A stretch of 64,000 nucleotides of DNA. It comes from Streptomyces abyssalis. GTDB taxonomy: Bacteria; Actinomycetota; Actinomycetes; Streptomycetales; Streptomycetaceae. A model generated the notes under the pieces. The model searched no databases, had not been told where the DNA came from, and saw only the letters and a list, made by a program, of their open reading frames with translations. Positions 17,613 through 26,108 of the stretch are shown here, in pieces. Made by a program: the position numbers and the translations under genes. Each line of letters opens with the position of its first letter. The stretch's first letter is position 1. The stretch covers positions 663,696-727,695 of the forward strand of contig NZ_LJGT01000040.1 of assembly GCF_001751365.1 (NCBI RefSeq), read 5' to 3'.

Positions 17613-18257
17613 TCAGCCTGAGGAGGCTCCGCCCCAGTCGTCGGAGAGGGCGGGCCCCAGCTGCTCCACGTACGACTCGACGGCCTGCTGCGCCGCGCTC
17701 ACCGTGAGGTCCCCGCGGAGGCTCCAGTGGCGGAAGGCGGCACGCATCACACCGGAGAACGCGGCGACCAGGACCCGGGGTCTGGAGTCGGTGCCGGGGT
17801 CCAGGCCCTCGCGCCGCGCGATCTCGGCGGTGAGCCGCTCCTCCAGTTCCACCGCGTGCCGGAGCTGGGCGGCGGCGAGGGCGGGCGTCGACTCGGTGAT
17901 CTGCCACATCCGCATGTAGAGCGGGAGCGGTACGACCTCTTCGATGGCTTCCCCGATGCTCTCCCAGGTCTCCTCCAGCGTGCTGCGCAGCACCTGAACG
18001 GGAGCTCCGCCGGGCGGGCGCCGGCTCAGCGCCTCCACGTACCGCTCCGAGACGAGCGCCTGAAGGGAGAGGGCCACCTCCTCCTTGCTCGCGAAATAGC
18101 GGAAGAAGGTGCGCTGCGAGACGTCGACGGCGGCGACGATCTCGTCGACGGTGGTCTCCTCGTACCCCTTCTCGACGAAGAGTTCGTGCGCGGCGCGGAC
18201 GAGCGAGTCCCGGGTGCGCTGCTTCTTGCGCTCACGCAGACCGGTCACTTCGGCCAC
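17613..18257 (-). CDS. TetR family transcriptional regulator
   Basis: A 214-residue repressor. The N-terminal helix-turn-helix is typical: RERKKQRTRDSLVRAAHELF, then TTVDEIVAAVDVSQRTFFRY. The C-terminal all-helical ligand and dimer domain resembles the acyl-CoA-like TetR_C_17 group, with a Trp-rich tail near the end. It is transcribed away from an MFS exporter gene with 154 bp between starts, the standard arrangement for a repressor of an efflux pump. Repeated TGTCA motifs before the MFS gene are candidate half-sites. Confidence 0.9.
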   Translation of the reverse strand: MAEVTGLRERKKQRTRDSLVRAAHELFVEKGYEETTVDEIVAAVDVSQRTFFRYFASKEEVALSLQALVSERYVEALSRRPPGGAPVQVLRSTLEETWESIGEAIEEVVPLPLYMRMWQITESTPALAAAQLRHAVELEERLTAEIARREGLDPGTDSRPRVLVAAFSGVMRAAFRHWSLRGDLTVSAAQQAVESYVEQLGPALSDDWGGASSG

Positions 18258-18374
18258 CTCCCAGTGGTTCGGGATACGGGTGCTGGTGCTGGTACGGGCA
18301 CGGGCACGGATTGCGGGGACGGGCGTCGCGGCCCTGGTGTGAGCAGCCTGACATCTACCGACGAATAATTCGGT

Positions 18375-18406
18375 TTGTCAATTGTCAGCGGCTGTCATTA
18401 GTGTCG
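18375..18406 (+). promoter_or_regulatory. MFS gene promoter with repeated TGTCA motifs
   Basis: A -35 element TTGTCA (18375-18380), an 18-bp spacer and a -10 element TAGTGT (18399-18404) end eight bases before the ATG at 18412, so the transcript is likely leaderless. TGTCA or TGTCG occurs four times (18376, 18383, 18393, 18402), overlapping the promoter elements where a TetR repressor would act. Binding is inferred. Confidence 0.5.
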
Positions 18407-18411
18407 CGCTC

Positions 18412-20049
18412 ATGAGCTCCCAGACCAGCACAGCCACGGGCCGGACGCCGGAGCCGCCCGGTCCGAGTGACCCAGGCATACCAGGCGTATCAGGCGCACC
18501 GGAGCCCCGCTCAGGGGTCCGCGGCCACCCATGGCTGACCCTCGTCACCGTGGCGTTCGGCATCACGATGGTCGCCCTCGACGGCACCATCGTCGCCATT
18601 GCCAACCCCGCCATCCAGAAGGACCTCGGAGCGTCACTCGCCGACGTCCAGTGGATCACCAACGGATATCTGCTCGCCCTCGCCGTCGCCCTGATCACCG
18701 CGGGCAAGCTCGGTGACCGGTTCGGACACCGCCAGACCTTCCTTGTCGGCGTCGTCGGCTTCGCCGCGGCCTCCGGCGCGATCGGCCTGGGCGGCAGCGT
18801 CTCGCTCGTCGTCGCCTTCCGCGTGCTGCAGGGCCTCTTCGGCGCCCTGCTGATGCCCGCGGCACTCGGCCTGCTGCGTGCCTCGTTCCCCGCCGAGAAG
18901 CTCAACACGGCGATCGGCGTCTGGGGCGCGGTCATCGGCGCCTCGACGGCCGCGGGTCCCATCGTCGGCGGTCTCCTGGTGGAGAAGGTCAACTGGGAGT
19001 CGGTCTTCTTCATCAACATCCCGGTCGCTCTCGTGGCGCTGCTGATGGGTCTGGTGATCCTCCGCGACCACCGTGCGGAGAAGGCACCCCGCTCCTTCGA
19101 CGTACCGGGCATCGTGCTGCTGTCCGGCGCGATGTTCTGCCTGATCTGGGCCCTGATCAAGGCGCCGTCCTGGGGCTGGAGCGACCCGGCGACGCTGGTC
19201 TTCCTCGGCGGTTCGCTCCTCGCCTTCCTCGTCTTCGGACTCTGGGAGACCAAGGCGAAGGAGCCGCTGGTTCCGCTGAGCATGTTCCGCTCGGTTCCGC
19301 TCACCGCCGGCACCGTGCTGATGGTGCTGATGGCCTTCGGCTTCATGGGCGGCATCTTCTTCGTCACCTTCTACCTGCAGAACGTGCACGGGATGTCGCC
19401 CGTGGACAGCGGGATCCGGCTGCTGCCGCTGACCGCGATGATGATCGTGGCCTCGCCGCTCGCGGGCTGGCTGATCTCCAAGGCCGGGCCGCGCGGGCCG
19501 CTCGTCGGAGCGATGTTCGTCGCGGCGATCGCGATGTTCGGCCTCTCCACCTTGGATTCGGACAGCAGCTTCGCCGTCACCTCGCTCTGGTTCGCGCTGC
19601 TGGGTCTCGGCCTCGCACCGGTGATGGTCGGTGCCACCGACGTCATCGTCGGCAACGCGCCGCTGGAGCACTCCGGTGTCGCGGGCGGACTCCAGCAGGC
19701 GGCCATGCAGGTGGGCGGCAGCCTCGGTACGGCGGTACTCGGCGTCGTCATGGCCACCAGGGTCGACACGACGCTGCCGGAGAAGTGGGCGGACGCGAAG
19801 CTTCCGCCGCTCCCGCCCGGCCAGGAGGACAAGCTCAAGGGCGCCGCCGAGGTCGGCGTCGCCCCGCCGGCGCCCACGGGCACGCCCGCGCAGATCGCCG
19901 AGGCCATGAAGAGCGTCGTGCACGACTCCTTCATCTCGGGGATGGGTCTGGCCTTCATGTGCGCGGGCGTCGTCGCGGTGTTCGCGTCCGGGGTCGCCTT
20001 CTTCACCAAGCGCGGCACGAGCGACGCGGGCCCGTCCGTGCACGTCTGA
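18412..20049 (+). CDS. MFS transporter, DHA2 (14-TMS drug:H+ antiporter) family
   Basis: A 545-residue integral membrane exporter. The motif A region reads GKLGDRFGHRQTFLVG, and ALDGTIVAIANPAIQ lies in the first helix with the Asp typical of DHA2 pumps. WITNGYLLALAVALITAG and the later GVAGGLQQAAMQVGGSLG segment also match. About fourteen hydrophobic helices are visible. A Pro/Gly-rich cytoplasmic tail of 40 residues leads in. I chose the ATG at 18412 because the alternative upstream TTG lies inside the promoter. It probably exports an antibiotic or other toxic compound under control of the divergent TetR protein. Confidence 0.92.
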   Translation: MSSQTSTATGRTPEPPGPSDPGIPGVSGAPEPRSGVRGHPWLTLVTVAFGITMVALDGTIVAIANPAIQKDLGASLADVQWITNGYLLALAVALITAGKLGDRFGHRQTFLVGVVGFAAASGAIGLGGSVSLVVAFRVLQGLFGALLMPAALGLLRASFPAEKLNTAIGVWGAVIGASTAAGPIVGGLLVEKVNWESVFFINIPVALVALLMGLVILRDHRAEKAPRSFDVPGIVLLSGAMFCLIWALIKAPSWGWSDPATLVFLGGSLLAFLVFGLWETKAKEPLVPLSMFRSVPLTAGTVLMVLMAFGFMGGIFFVTFYLQNVHGMSPVDSGIRLLPLTAMMIVASPLAGWLISKAGPRGPLVGAMFVAAIAMFGLSTLDSDSSFAVTSLWFALLGLGLAPVMVGATDVIVGNAPLEHSGVAGGLQQAAMQVGGSLGTAVLGVVMATRVDTTLPEKWADAKLPPLPPGQEDKLKGAAEVGVAPPAPTGTPAQIAEAMKSVVHDSFISGMGLAFMCAGVVAVFASGVAFFTKRGTSDAGPSVHV

Positions 20050-20069
20050 CGACGCCGCGGGTGTGAACC

Positions 20070-20098
20070 GGGGGCGGACGGTCCGGCCGTCCGCCCCC
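20070..20098 (+). terminator. terminator after MFS gene
   Basis: A perfect 12-bp stem (GGGGGCGGACGG with its complement) and a 5-base loop TCCGG, starting about 20 bp past the MFS stop codon. Confidence 0.8.
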
Positions 20099-20271
20099 GA
20101 GGTGTGTCCGGCACCGGGCCGGGGAGCCAGTAGCCAGTCGGCCTGTGGACAACTCCGCCACCTGTACCGGTGAAAAGGACGGCTCCCGCTTGGCGCCGCC
20201 GTGAGCTCCGTACATGCTGGTCACGACGCCGGGCGGCCGAGCCCGGGCGGGTATCGGGGGAAGTGATCAGC

Positions 20272-20712
20272 ATGCGTGGATGCGGGCGAAGTGTGTCCGG
20301 GCGGGGCGCCGGGCCGTTCCGGCGGCGGGGGTTCCCGGCGAGGGGCGTAGTGGCGGCGCTGGCGCTGGGGGCGGTGACCGCGGGGAGCGGCGCCCTGCCG
20401 CAGCCGGCGGCTGCTGCCGTGCCCGGGCCGAGGCTCGGTGAGTGCGCTGCCGGGGAGGTCTGTCTGTGGCCGGAGTCCCGCTTCCGGGGCGAGCGCCGTA
20501 CGTACGAGCTGAAGGGCGTCTCCATCGGCCGCTGCCTGCGGCTTCCCGGGAGCGCGGGTGCGCGGTCCTTCGCCAACCGCACGGGCCGTCCCGTCACCGT
20601 CTACGAGAGCGGTGAGTGCGCGGAGACCGCCGAGTTCCACACACACCCCTCGGGATCGTGGACACCGGAAGGTGCGTACAGGGTGCGGGCGTTCAAGGTC
20701 TGGGAGCGCTGA
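20272..20712 (+). CDS. secreted peptidase inhibitor family I36-like protein
   Basis: A 146-residue exported protein. A twin-Arg-containing basic N-terminus (SVSGRGAGPFRRRGF) precedes a hydrophobic segment ending in ALPQPAAAA, a likely cleavage site near residue 50. The mature part of about 95 residues has the beta/gamma-crystallin-like I36 signature: CLWPESRFRGERRTYEL, a SFANRTGRPVTVYE strand and paired Cys (GECAAGEVC). The family includes the Streptomyces metalloproteinase inhibitor SMPI. A GTG at 20263 is an alternative start three codons upstream. Confidence 0.75.
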   Translation: MRGCGRSVSGRGAGPFRRRGFPARGVVAALALGAVTAGSGALPQPAAAAVPGPRLGECAAGEVCLWPESRFRGERRTYELKGVSIGRCLRLPGSAGARSFANRTGRPVTVYESGECAETAEFHTHPSGSWTPEGAYRVRAFKVWER

Positions 20713-20864
20713 TGCCCTGCAGCCTGGCCGCGCGGGTGCGCCGTGCCTTGCGGGGCCTCGTCGCCTTGCGGGGGCTCGCAAGGCTGATGCGGCGCGCGGC
20801 CGCGCCGCCGCCGGGGCCGCCGCGGTCTGCGGGGCCCCGGAAGGGCACGGCCGGTCAGCGGGGG

Positions 20865-23612
20865 CTAGGCGTCGCCGCCGGCAGCACCCGGGTCCGCGGC
20901 CGCCACATCCAGCAGCTGGTAGCGGTCGAGCGCCTGCTTCAGCGCCGAGCGGTCGATCTTCCCCTCCCGTGCCAGCTCCGTGAGCACGGCGAGCACGATC
21001 GACTGCGCGTCGATGTGGAAGAAGCGCCTGGCAGCGCCACGCGTATCGGCGAAGCCGAAACCGTCGGCTCCGAGGGACTGGTAGGTGCCGGGCACCCAGC
21101 GGGCGATCTGGTCCGGCACGGACCGCATCCAGTCGGAGACGGCCACCTTCGGCCCGTCGGCGCTCTGCAGCTTCCGCGTCACGTACGGGACGCGCTGGTC
21201 CTCCTCGGGGTGGAGCAGATTGTGCTCCTCGGCGTCCACCGCCTCGCGGCGCAGCTCGTTCCAGGAGGTCGCCGACCAGACGTCCGCCTTGACGTTCCAC
21301 TCGTCGGCGAGGATCTCCTGCGCCTCCAGAGCCCACGGCATCGCCACACCCGAGGCGAGGATCTGCGCGGGGATCGTCCCCTTCTCGCCCGTCCGGTAGC
21401 GGTAGAGGCCCCGGACGATGCCCTCGGCGTCCACGTTCTCCGGCTCGGCGGGCTGCCGGATGGGCTCGTTGTAGACGGTGAGGTAGTAGAAGACGTCCTC
21501 GCCCTGCGGGTGTTCGGGGCTGGAGCCGTACATCCGCTGGAGACCGTCCTTGACGATGTGCGCGATCTCGAAGCCGAAGGCCGGGTCGTAGGAGACCGCG
21601 GCCGGGTTGGTCGACGCCAGCAACTGCGAGTGCCCGTCCGCGTGCTGCAGGCCCTCGCCGGTCAGCGTCGTACGGCCGGCGGTCGCGCCCAGCACAAAGC
21701 CGCGCGACAGCTGGTCGGCCATCTGCCAGAACTGGTCGCCGGTCCGCTGGAATCCGAACATCGAGTAGAAGACGTAGATCGGGATCAGCGGCTCGCCGTG
21801 CGTGGCGTAAGCCGAGCCGGCGGCCGTCGCGGCGGCGGTGCAGCCCGCCTCCGTGATGCCGTCGTGCAGCATCTGACCGGTCGGCGACTCCTTGTAGGCC
21901 AGCAGCAGTTCACGGTCCACGGACTCGTAGCTCTGCCCCAGCGGGTTGTAGATCTTGGCCGAGGGAAAGAAGGAGTCCATTCCGAACGTGCGGTATTCGT
22001 CGGGCGCGATCGGAACGAAGCGCTTGCCGATCTCCTTGTCCCGCATGAGGTCCTTCAGCAGCCGTACGAAGGCCATGGTGGTGGCGATCTGCTGCTGGCC
22101 GGACCCCTTCTTCACCGCCGCGTACGCCTTGTCGCCGGGCAGCTTCAGCGGCTTGGAGCGGTTCACCCGCGTCGGGACGTAGCCGCCCAGCTCATGGCGC
22201 CGGTCGTGCATGTACTGGATCTCTTCGGAATCCCTGCCCGGGTGGAAATACGGCGGGGCGCCGGACTCCAGCTCCTTGTCGGGGATCGGCAGGCGCAGCC
22301 GGTCGCGGAAGCCCTTGAGATCGTCGATCGTCAGCTTCTTCATCTGGTGCGTGGCGTTGCGGCCTTCGAAGTTCGGCCCCAGCGTCCAGCCCTTGATGGT
22401 CTGCGCGAGGATCACGGTCGGCTGGCCCTGGTGCTCCTTGGCCGCCTTGTAAGCCGCGAACACCTTGCGGTGGTCGTGCCCGCCGCGCCCCAGGTGCAGG
22501 AGCTGGTCGTCCGTCATGTTCTCCGCCATCGCCCGCAGCCGCTGGTCACCTCCGAAGAAGTGGTCGCGGATGTAGGCACCGCTCTCGGTGGCGTATGTCT
22601 GGAACTGGCCGTCGGGCGTGGTGTTGAGCTTGTTGACCAGCACACCGTCGCGATCCTGGGCCAGCAGCGGGTCCCAGGAGCGGTCCCAGACCAGCTTGAT
22701 CACGTTCCAGCCGGCGCCGCGGAAGTACGACTCCAGCTCCTGGATGATCTTCCCGTTGCCGCGCACGGGTCCGTCGAGCCGCTGCAGGTTGCAGTTGATG
22801 ACGAAGGTGAGGTTGTCCAGCCCCTCCCGGGCTGCCAGCGAGAGCTGGCCCAGCGACTCCGGCTCGTCCATCTCGCCGTCGCCGAGGAAGGCCCACACAT
22901 GCGACTTGGAGGTGTCGGCGATGCCGCGGGCCTCCATGTAGCGGTTCATCCTGGCCTGATAGATCGCGCCGACCGGGCCGAGGCCCATCGAGACGGTCGG
23001 GAACTCCCAGAAGTCCGGCATGGACCGCGGGTGCGGATAGCTGGAGAGCCCGTTGGGCGCCTTGCTCTTTTCCTGCCGGAAGCCGTCCAGCTGTGCCTCG
23101 GAGAGGCGGTCGAGCAGGAAGGCACGCGCATAGATGCCCGGGGATGCATGGCCCTGGAAGAAGACCTGGTCGCCGCCGTCCCCCTCGTCCTTGCCGCGGA
23201 AGAAGTGGTTGAAGCCGACGTCGTAGAGGGAGGCGGACGAGGCGAAGGTGGCGATGTGTCCGCCCACCCCGATGCCGGGACGCTGCGCACGGGAGACCAT
23301 CACCGCGGCGTTCCAGCGGGTCGCGTTGAGGACCTTGCGCTCGACCTCCTCGTTACCGGGGAAGAACGGCTCGTCCCGCGTGGCGATGGTGTTGACGTAG
23401 TCCGTGCTGCGCATCTCCGGTACGGCGACGCGCTTCTCGCGCGCCCGCTCGATGAGCCTGAGCATGAGATAGCGGGCACGTCCCCGGCCGCGCTCGTCGA
23501 CGGCGGCGTCGAGCGAGTCGAGCCATTCCTGGGTCTCCTCGGGATCAAAGTCCGGGACCTGGCTGGGAAGGCCGCCAATGATGATCGGGTTGCGATCGGA
23601 TCCGGAAGCCAC
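20865..23612 (-). CDS. aceE: pyruvate dehydrogenase E1 component, homodimeric type
   Basis: A 915-residue thiamine-diphosphate enzyme that decarboxylates pyruvate and acetylates lipoyl groups of the E2 component, supplying acetyl-CoA. The ThDP motif GDGEMDEPESLGQLSLAARE is followed by NCNLQRLDGPVRGNGKIIQE, as in E. coli AceE. The transketolase central and C-terminal domains run through to residue 900. I prefer the GTG at 23612 (VASGSDRNPIIIGG), behind GAAGGA; an ATG at 23645 would add eleven non-conserved residues. E2 and E3 genes are not nearby, as is usual in actinobacteria. Convergent with the I36 gene. Confidence 0.95.
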   Translation of the reverse strand: MASGSDRNPIIIGGLPSQVPDFDPEETQEWLDSLDAAVDERGRGRARYLMLRLIERAREKRVAVPEMRSTDYVNTIATRDEPFFPGNEEVERKVLNATRWNAAVMVSRAQRPGIGVGGHIATFASSASLYDVGFNHFFRGKDEGDGGDQVFFQGHASPGIYARAFLLDRLSEAQLDGFRQEKSKAPNGLSSYPHPRSMPDFWEFPTVSMGLGPVGAIYQARMNRYMEARGIADTSKSHVWAFLGDGEMDEPESLGQLSLAAREGLDNLTFVINCNLQRLDGPVRGNGKIIQELESYFRGAGWNVIKLVWDRSWDPLLAQDRDGVLVNKLNTTPDGQFQTYATESGAYIRDHFFGGDQRLRAMAENMTDDQLLHLGRGGHDHRKVFAAYKAAKEHQGQPTVILAQTIKGWTLGPNFEGRNATHQMKKLTIDDLKGFRDRLRLPIPDKELESGAPPYFHPGRDSEEIQYMHDRRHELGGYVPTRVNRSKPLKLPGDKAYAAVKKGSGQQQIATTMAFVRLLKDLMRDKEIGKRFVPIAPDEYRTFGMDSFFPSAKIYNPLGQSYESVDRELLLAYKESPTGQMLHDGITEAGCTAAATAAGSAYATHGEPLIPIYVFYSMFGFQRTGDQFWQMADQLSRGFVLGATAGRTTLTGEGLQHADGHSQLLASTNPAAVSYDPAFGFEIAHIVKDGLQRMYGSSPEHPQGEDVFYYLTVYNEPIRQPAEPENVDAEGIVRGLYRYRTGEKGTIPAQILASGVAMPWALEAQEILADEWNVKADVWSATSWNELRREAVDAEEHNLLHPEEDQRVPYVTRKLQSADGPKVAVSDWMRSVPDQIARWVPGTYQSLGADGFGFADTRGAARRFFHIDAQSIVLAVLTELAREGKIDRSALKQALDRYQLLDVAAADPGAAGGDA

Positions 23613-24020
23613 GCTGTTCCTTCGCTGTTCGTGATCGGTCTGCATGGTGTCGCGCCGCCTCCATCGTGTACCGCCGCTGCGTCCACGTCACCTCTACTGC
23701 GGGGTAACCCGGCTCGGACTCACAACGCCTCGATAAGAGGGGTCAAACGGGGCGGCCGAATTGCCACCCTACGCCCGGCGCGGAGGCACCGTGCAGCGGC
23801 TGGTGCAGTCGGTATGGAAGGGGTGCAACCGGTACGTATCGCACCGGTCGCTGTGGCGTGAATCACTGCCCATCGGGCATTGTGGGGCGACACGTCAACG
23901 TTTGGGCGGGATGGATGGTGGGGTACTTGCGCGATCCGTCCTGCCCGTGTGGACTACGGCCAATGCCTCGCGTGCGCGCGGGGCACAAGGCAGATTCCAG
24001 CAAGAGACAGGAGGCAATCC
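23613..24020. other. divergent intergenic region between aceE and DUF3052 gene
   Basis: A 408-bp regulatory gap. It includes a TTGACC hexamer on the minus strand near 23745, possibly part of the aceE promoter, and TTGCGC near 23928 on the plus strand facing the DUF3052 gene. Neither has a convincing partner -10 element by eye. An AGGAGG ribosome site ends seven bases before the GTG at 24021. No coding sequence is supported, since the readings across it lack family features. Confidence 0.45.
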
Positions 24021-24461
24021 GTGAGCGCGACCGCGGACCACGCGGAGGAGCGGACCAACCCCGCCGCAAGGCTGGGTTTCCAGCCCGGACAGGTGGTCCA
24101 GGAGCTCGGTTACGACGACGACGTCGAGCAGGCACTCCGTGAGGGAATCGAGGCCATCACGGGTACGGAGCTCGTCGACGAGGACCATGACGACGTGGCC
24201 GACGCCGTGATGCTGTGGTTCCGCGAGGAGGACGGCGACCTGACGGACGCGCTGGTGGATGCCACCACGATGATCGACGCGGGTTCTCCGGTCTGGCTGC
24301 TGACGCCCAAGACGGGCCGCGACGGCTACGTCGAGCCGAGCGAGATCGGCGAGGCGGCTCAGACCGCCGGGCTCGCACAGACCAGCACCGTGAACGCGGG
24401 CAAGGACTGGAGCGGCAGCCGTCTCGTCACCCCCAAGACCGCCCGTACGGGCAAGCGCTAG
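24021..24461 (+). CDS. DUF3052 domain-containing protein
   Basis: A 146-residue acidic soluble protein matching the actinobacterial DUF3052 family: LGFQPGQVVQELGYDDDVEQ at the start, an acidic patch (DEDHDDVADAVMLWFREEDG) and a late KDWSGSRLVTPK. The gene commonly lies next to aceE in Streptomyces, as here. The family has no assigned activity. The GTG start at 24021 has a perfect AGGAGG ribosome site. Confidence 0.88.
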   Translation: MSATADHAEERTNPAARLGFQPGQVVQELGYDDDVEQALREGIEAITGTELVDEDHDDVADAVMLWFREEDGDLTDALVDATTMIDAGSPVWLLTPKTGRDGYVEPSEIGEAAQTAGLAQTSTVNAGKDWSGSRLVTPKTARTGKR

Positions 24462-24593
24462 CTTGGGGCTCCCCCGGGTGTAGCCCGAGGGGAAGGGCCT
24501 CCCCATGGCGCAGCCTTAGCGCACGGGGGAGACCCCCCGACGCAGGCCAGGGTTCGACGAGAAGCTCCGGCGAGCAGTGAAGAAGACCAAGAT

Positions 24594-24628
24594 CCGGGCC
24601 CCCGGCAGCGAGCCTGCCGGGGGCCCGG
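24594..24628 (+). terminator. strong terminator hairpin after DUF3052 gene
   Basis: A 14-bp perfect stem (CCGGGCCCCCGGCA) with a 7-base loop. Between it and the DUF3052 stop (24462-24593) lie further GGGG/CCCC-rich short hairpins but no gene. Confidence 0.75.
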
Positions 24629-24728
24629 CGTCGTTCCGGGGGCCGGAGTGAAAGACTGCGCCGACGTCCTGTACGACGGTGTTCGCCCTCCCGTCCAGTG
24701 CCGGGCGGGCCTGGGCGCACATGTCGTG

Positions 24729-24824
24729 CCCACGGATCGTATCCACGACTCACCGTCACCACGACAGATCGTCTCCACCACAGACCGTCACTACGACAGA
24801 CCGTCACCACGACAGATCGTCCCC
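24729..24824 (+). repeat. 16-bp tandem repeat before the peroxiredoxin gene
   Basis: Six head-to-tail 16-bp units with consensus ACGACAGAYCGTCNCC. The five between 24745 and 24824 are clear and the first (24729-24744) is diverged. Unit 24761-24776 is ACGACAGATCGTCTCC and the last differs at one base. Each well-preserved unit holds the inverted pair ACGA...TCGT. The array ends 20 bp before the ATG at 24845, so it lies in the promoter or leader. Confidence 0.85.
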
Positions 24825-24844
24825 ACGGAAAGGACTCTTCTTCC

Positions 24845-25303
24845 ATGGCAATCGAGGTCGGCACCAAGGCACCGGACTTCACGCTGAAGAGTCAGCACGG
24901 CGAAGCGGTCTCACTCTCCGACTTCCGCGGCAGGAAGAACGTCGTTCTGCTCTTCTACCCCTTCGCGTTCACCGGGATCTGCACAGGCGAACTGTGCGCA
25001 CTGCGCGACGAACTTCCCTCCTTCGTCAACGACGACGTACAGCTTCTCGCCGTGTCCAACGACTCGCCTTTCGCGCTGCGCGTCTTCTCCGACCAGGAGG
25101 GCCTTGAGTACCCGCTCCTCTCGGACTTCTGGCCGCACGGTGAGGCCTCCCGCGCCTTCGGGGTCTTCGACGACGAGAAGGGCTGCGCCGTGCGCGGCAC
25201 CTTCGTCATCGACACCGAGGGCGTCGTGCGCTGGAGGGTCGTCAACGCGATCCCGGAGGCCCGCGATCTGAACGAGTACGTCAAGGCGCTCGAAACCCTC
25301 TGA
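24845..25303 (+). CDS. AhpE-type peroxiredoxin
   Basis: A 152-residue thiol peroxidase with a thioredoxin fold. The peroxidatic Cys lies in YPFAFTGICTGELC, with a second Cys four residues on, and the conserved Thr and Arg of the active site are in place (the Thr in FTGIC; Arg in VVRWRV). The length and the FTGxCTGELC signature match one-Cys AhpE. It reduces H2O2, peroxynitrite or lipid peroxides using mycothiol/mycoredoxin or a thioredoxin in actinobacteria. The ATG at 24845 follows AAAGGA. It stands alone between terminators with a repeat array in its leader. Confidence 0.92.
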   Translation: MAIEVGTKAPDFTLKSQHGEAVSLSDFRGRKNVVLLFYPFAFTGICTGELCALRDELPSFVNDDVQLLAVSNDSPFALRVFSDQEGLEYPLLSDFWPHGEASRAFGVFDDEKGCAVRGTFVIDTEGVVRWRVVNAIPEARDLNEYVKALETL

Positions 25304-25313
25304 GTGAAGCCCT

Positions 25314-25335
25314 GTGAGCGGGGGGAACCGCTCAC
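25314..25335 (+). terminator. terminator after peroxiredoxin gene
   Basis: An 8-bp stem (GTGAGCGG/CCGCTCAC) with loop GGGGAA starts ten bases past the stop codon. Confidence 0.7.
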
Positions 25336-25424
25336 TAGGATCGATTCGTTGATCCGGCAGCAACCCGAATAGGCATGCGGGGGCACGTACAGGGTGCTCC
25401 TTCGAACAGACACCTGGAGGACTC

Positions 25425-26000
25425 GTGGGAGTCAGCCTCAGCAAGGGCGGCAACGTCTCGCTGACCAAGGAGGCCCCGAACCTGACAGCTGTGATCGTCG
25501 GCCTGGGCTGGGATGCCCGTACGACCACAGGCTCGGACTTCGACCTCGACGCCAGCGCACTTCTTGCGAACGCCGAGGGCAAGGTCGGCAAGGACCAGAA
25601 TTTCGTCTTCTTCAACAACCTCAAGAGCCCCGACGGCTCCGTCGAGCACACCGGCGACAACCTCACCGGTGAGGGCGAGGGCGACGACGAGGTCATCAAG
25701 GTCAATCTGGCGGGTGTCCCTGCCGACGTGGAGAAGATCGTCTTCCCGGTCTCCATCTACGAGGCGGAGAGCCGCCAGCAGAGCTTCGGCCAGGTCCGCA
25801 ACGCGTTCATCCGCGTCGTCAACCAGGCCGACAACAACGAACTGGCGCGCTACGACCTCTCCGAGGACGCCTCCACGGAGACGGCCATGGTCTTCGGTGA
25901 GCTCTACAGGCACGGCGCGGAGTGGAAGTTCCGTGCCATCGGCCAGGGATACGCGTCGGGACTGCGCGGCATCGCGCAGGACTTCGGGGTCAACGTCTGA
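25425..26000 (+). CDS. TerD family protein (tellurium-resistance/stress protein)
   Basis: A 191-residue TerD protein from a GTG at 25425 behind GGAGG. The family pattern is clear: SLSKGGNVSLTKEAP at the start, VIVGLGWDAR, FDLDASALL (Ca2+-binding acidic cluster), FFNNLKSPDGSVEHTGD, a second acidic loop (GEGEGDDEV) and the end in ASGLRGIAQDFGVNV. TerD proteins bind Ca2+ and are linked to tellurite, oxidative and phage stress and, in Streptomyces, to differentiation. It is about 70% identical by eye to the next gene and forms a tandem pair with it. Confidence 0.95.
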   Translation: MGVSLSKGGNVSLTKEAPNLTAVIVGLGWDARTTTGSDFDLDASALLANAEGKVGKDQNFVFFNNLKSPDGSVEHTGDNLTGEGEGDDEVIKVNLAGVPADVEKIVFPVSIYEAESRQQSFGQVRNAFIRVVNQADNNELARYDLSEDASTETAMVFGELYRHGAEWKFRAIGQGYASGLRGIAQDFGVNV

Positions 26001-26018
26001 CCGATCCCGGCAACCGCC

Positions 26019-26057
26019 GGCGCCGCAGACTTCCGTGATCCGGAGGTGTGCGGCGCC
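26019..26057 (+). terminator. imperfect double hairpin between the two terD genes
   Basis: An outer 9-bp stem (GGCGCCGCA/TGCGGCGCC) encloses an inner stem ACTTCCG/CGGAGGT. It lies in the 108-bp gap between tandem terD genes and could attenuate or separate their transcripts. Confidence 0.6.
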
Positions 26058-26108
26058 TGGTGATGTCGGGAGACTGGGGTGCATCAACACCGGGGAGAGG
26101 ATCAGAAC

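Noticed and set aside
20616..23861. Very long open frame on the plus strand opposite aceE
   Set aside because: It is a shadow of aceE caused by high GC; the aceE frame has complete family motifs.
24462..24593. GC-rich palindromic stretch after DUF3052 as a tRNA or small RNA gene
   Set aside because: There is no cloverleaf or recognised RNA pattern; the sequence is best explained as intergenic hairpins.
24729..24824. 16-bp repeats as a CRISPR array
   Set aside because: Tandem without spacers and too short; explained as a leader repeat.
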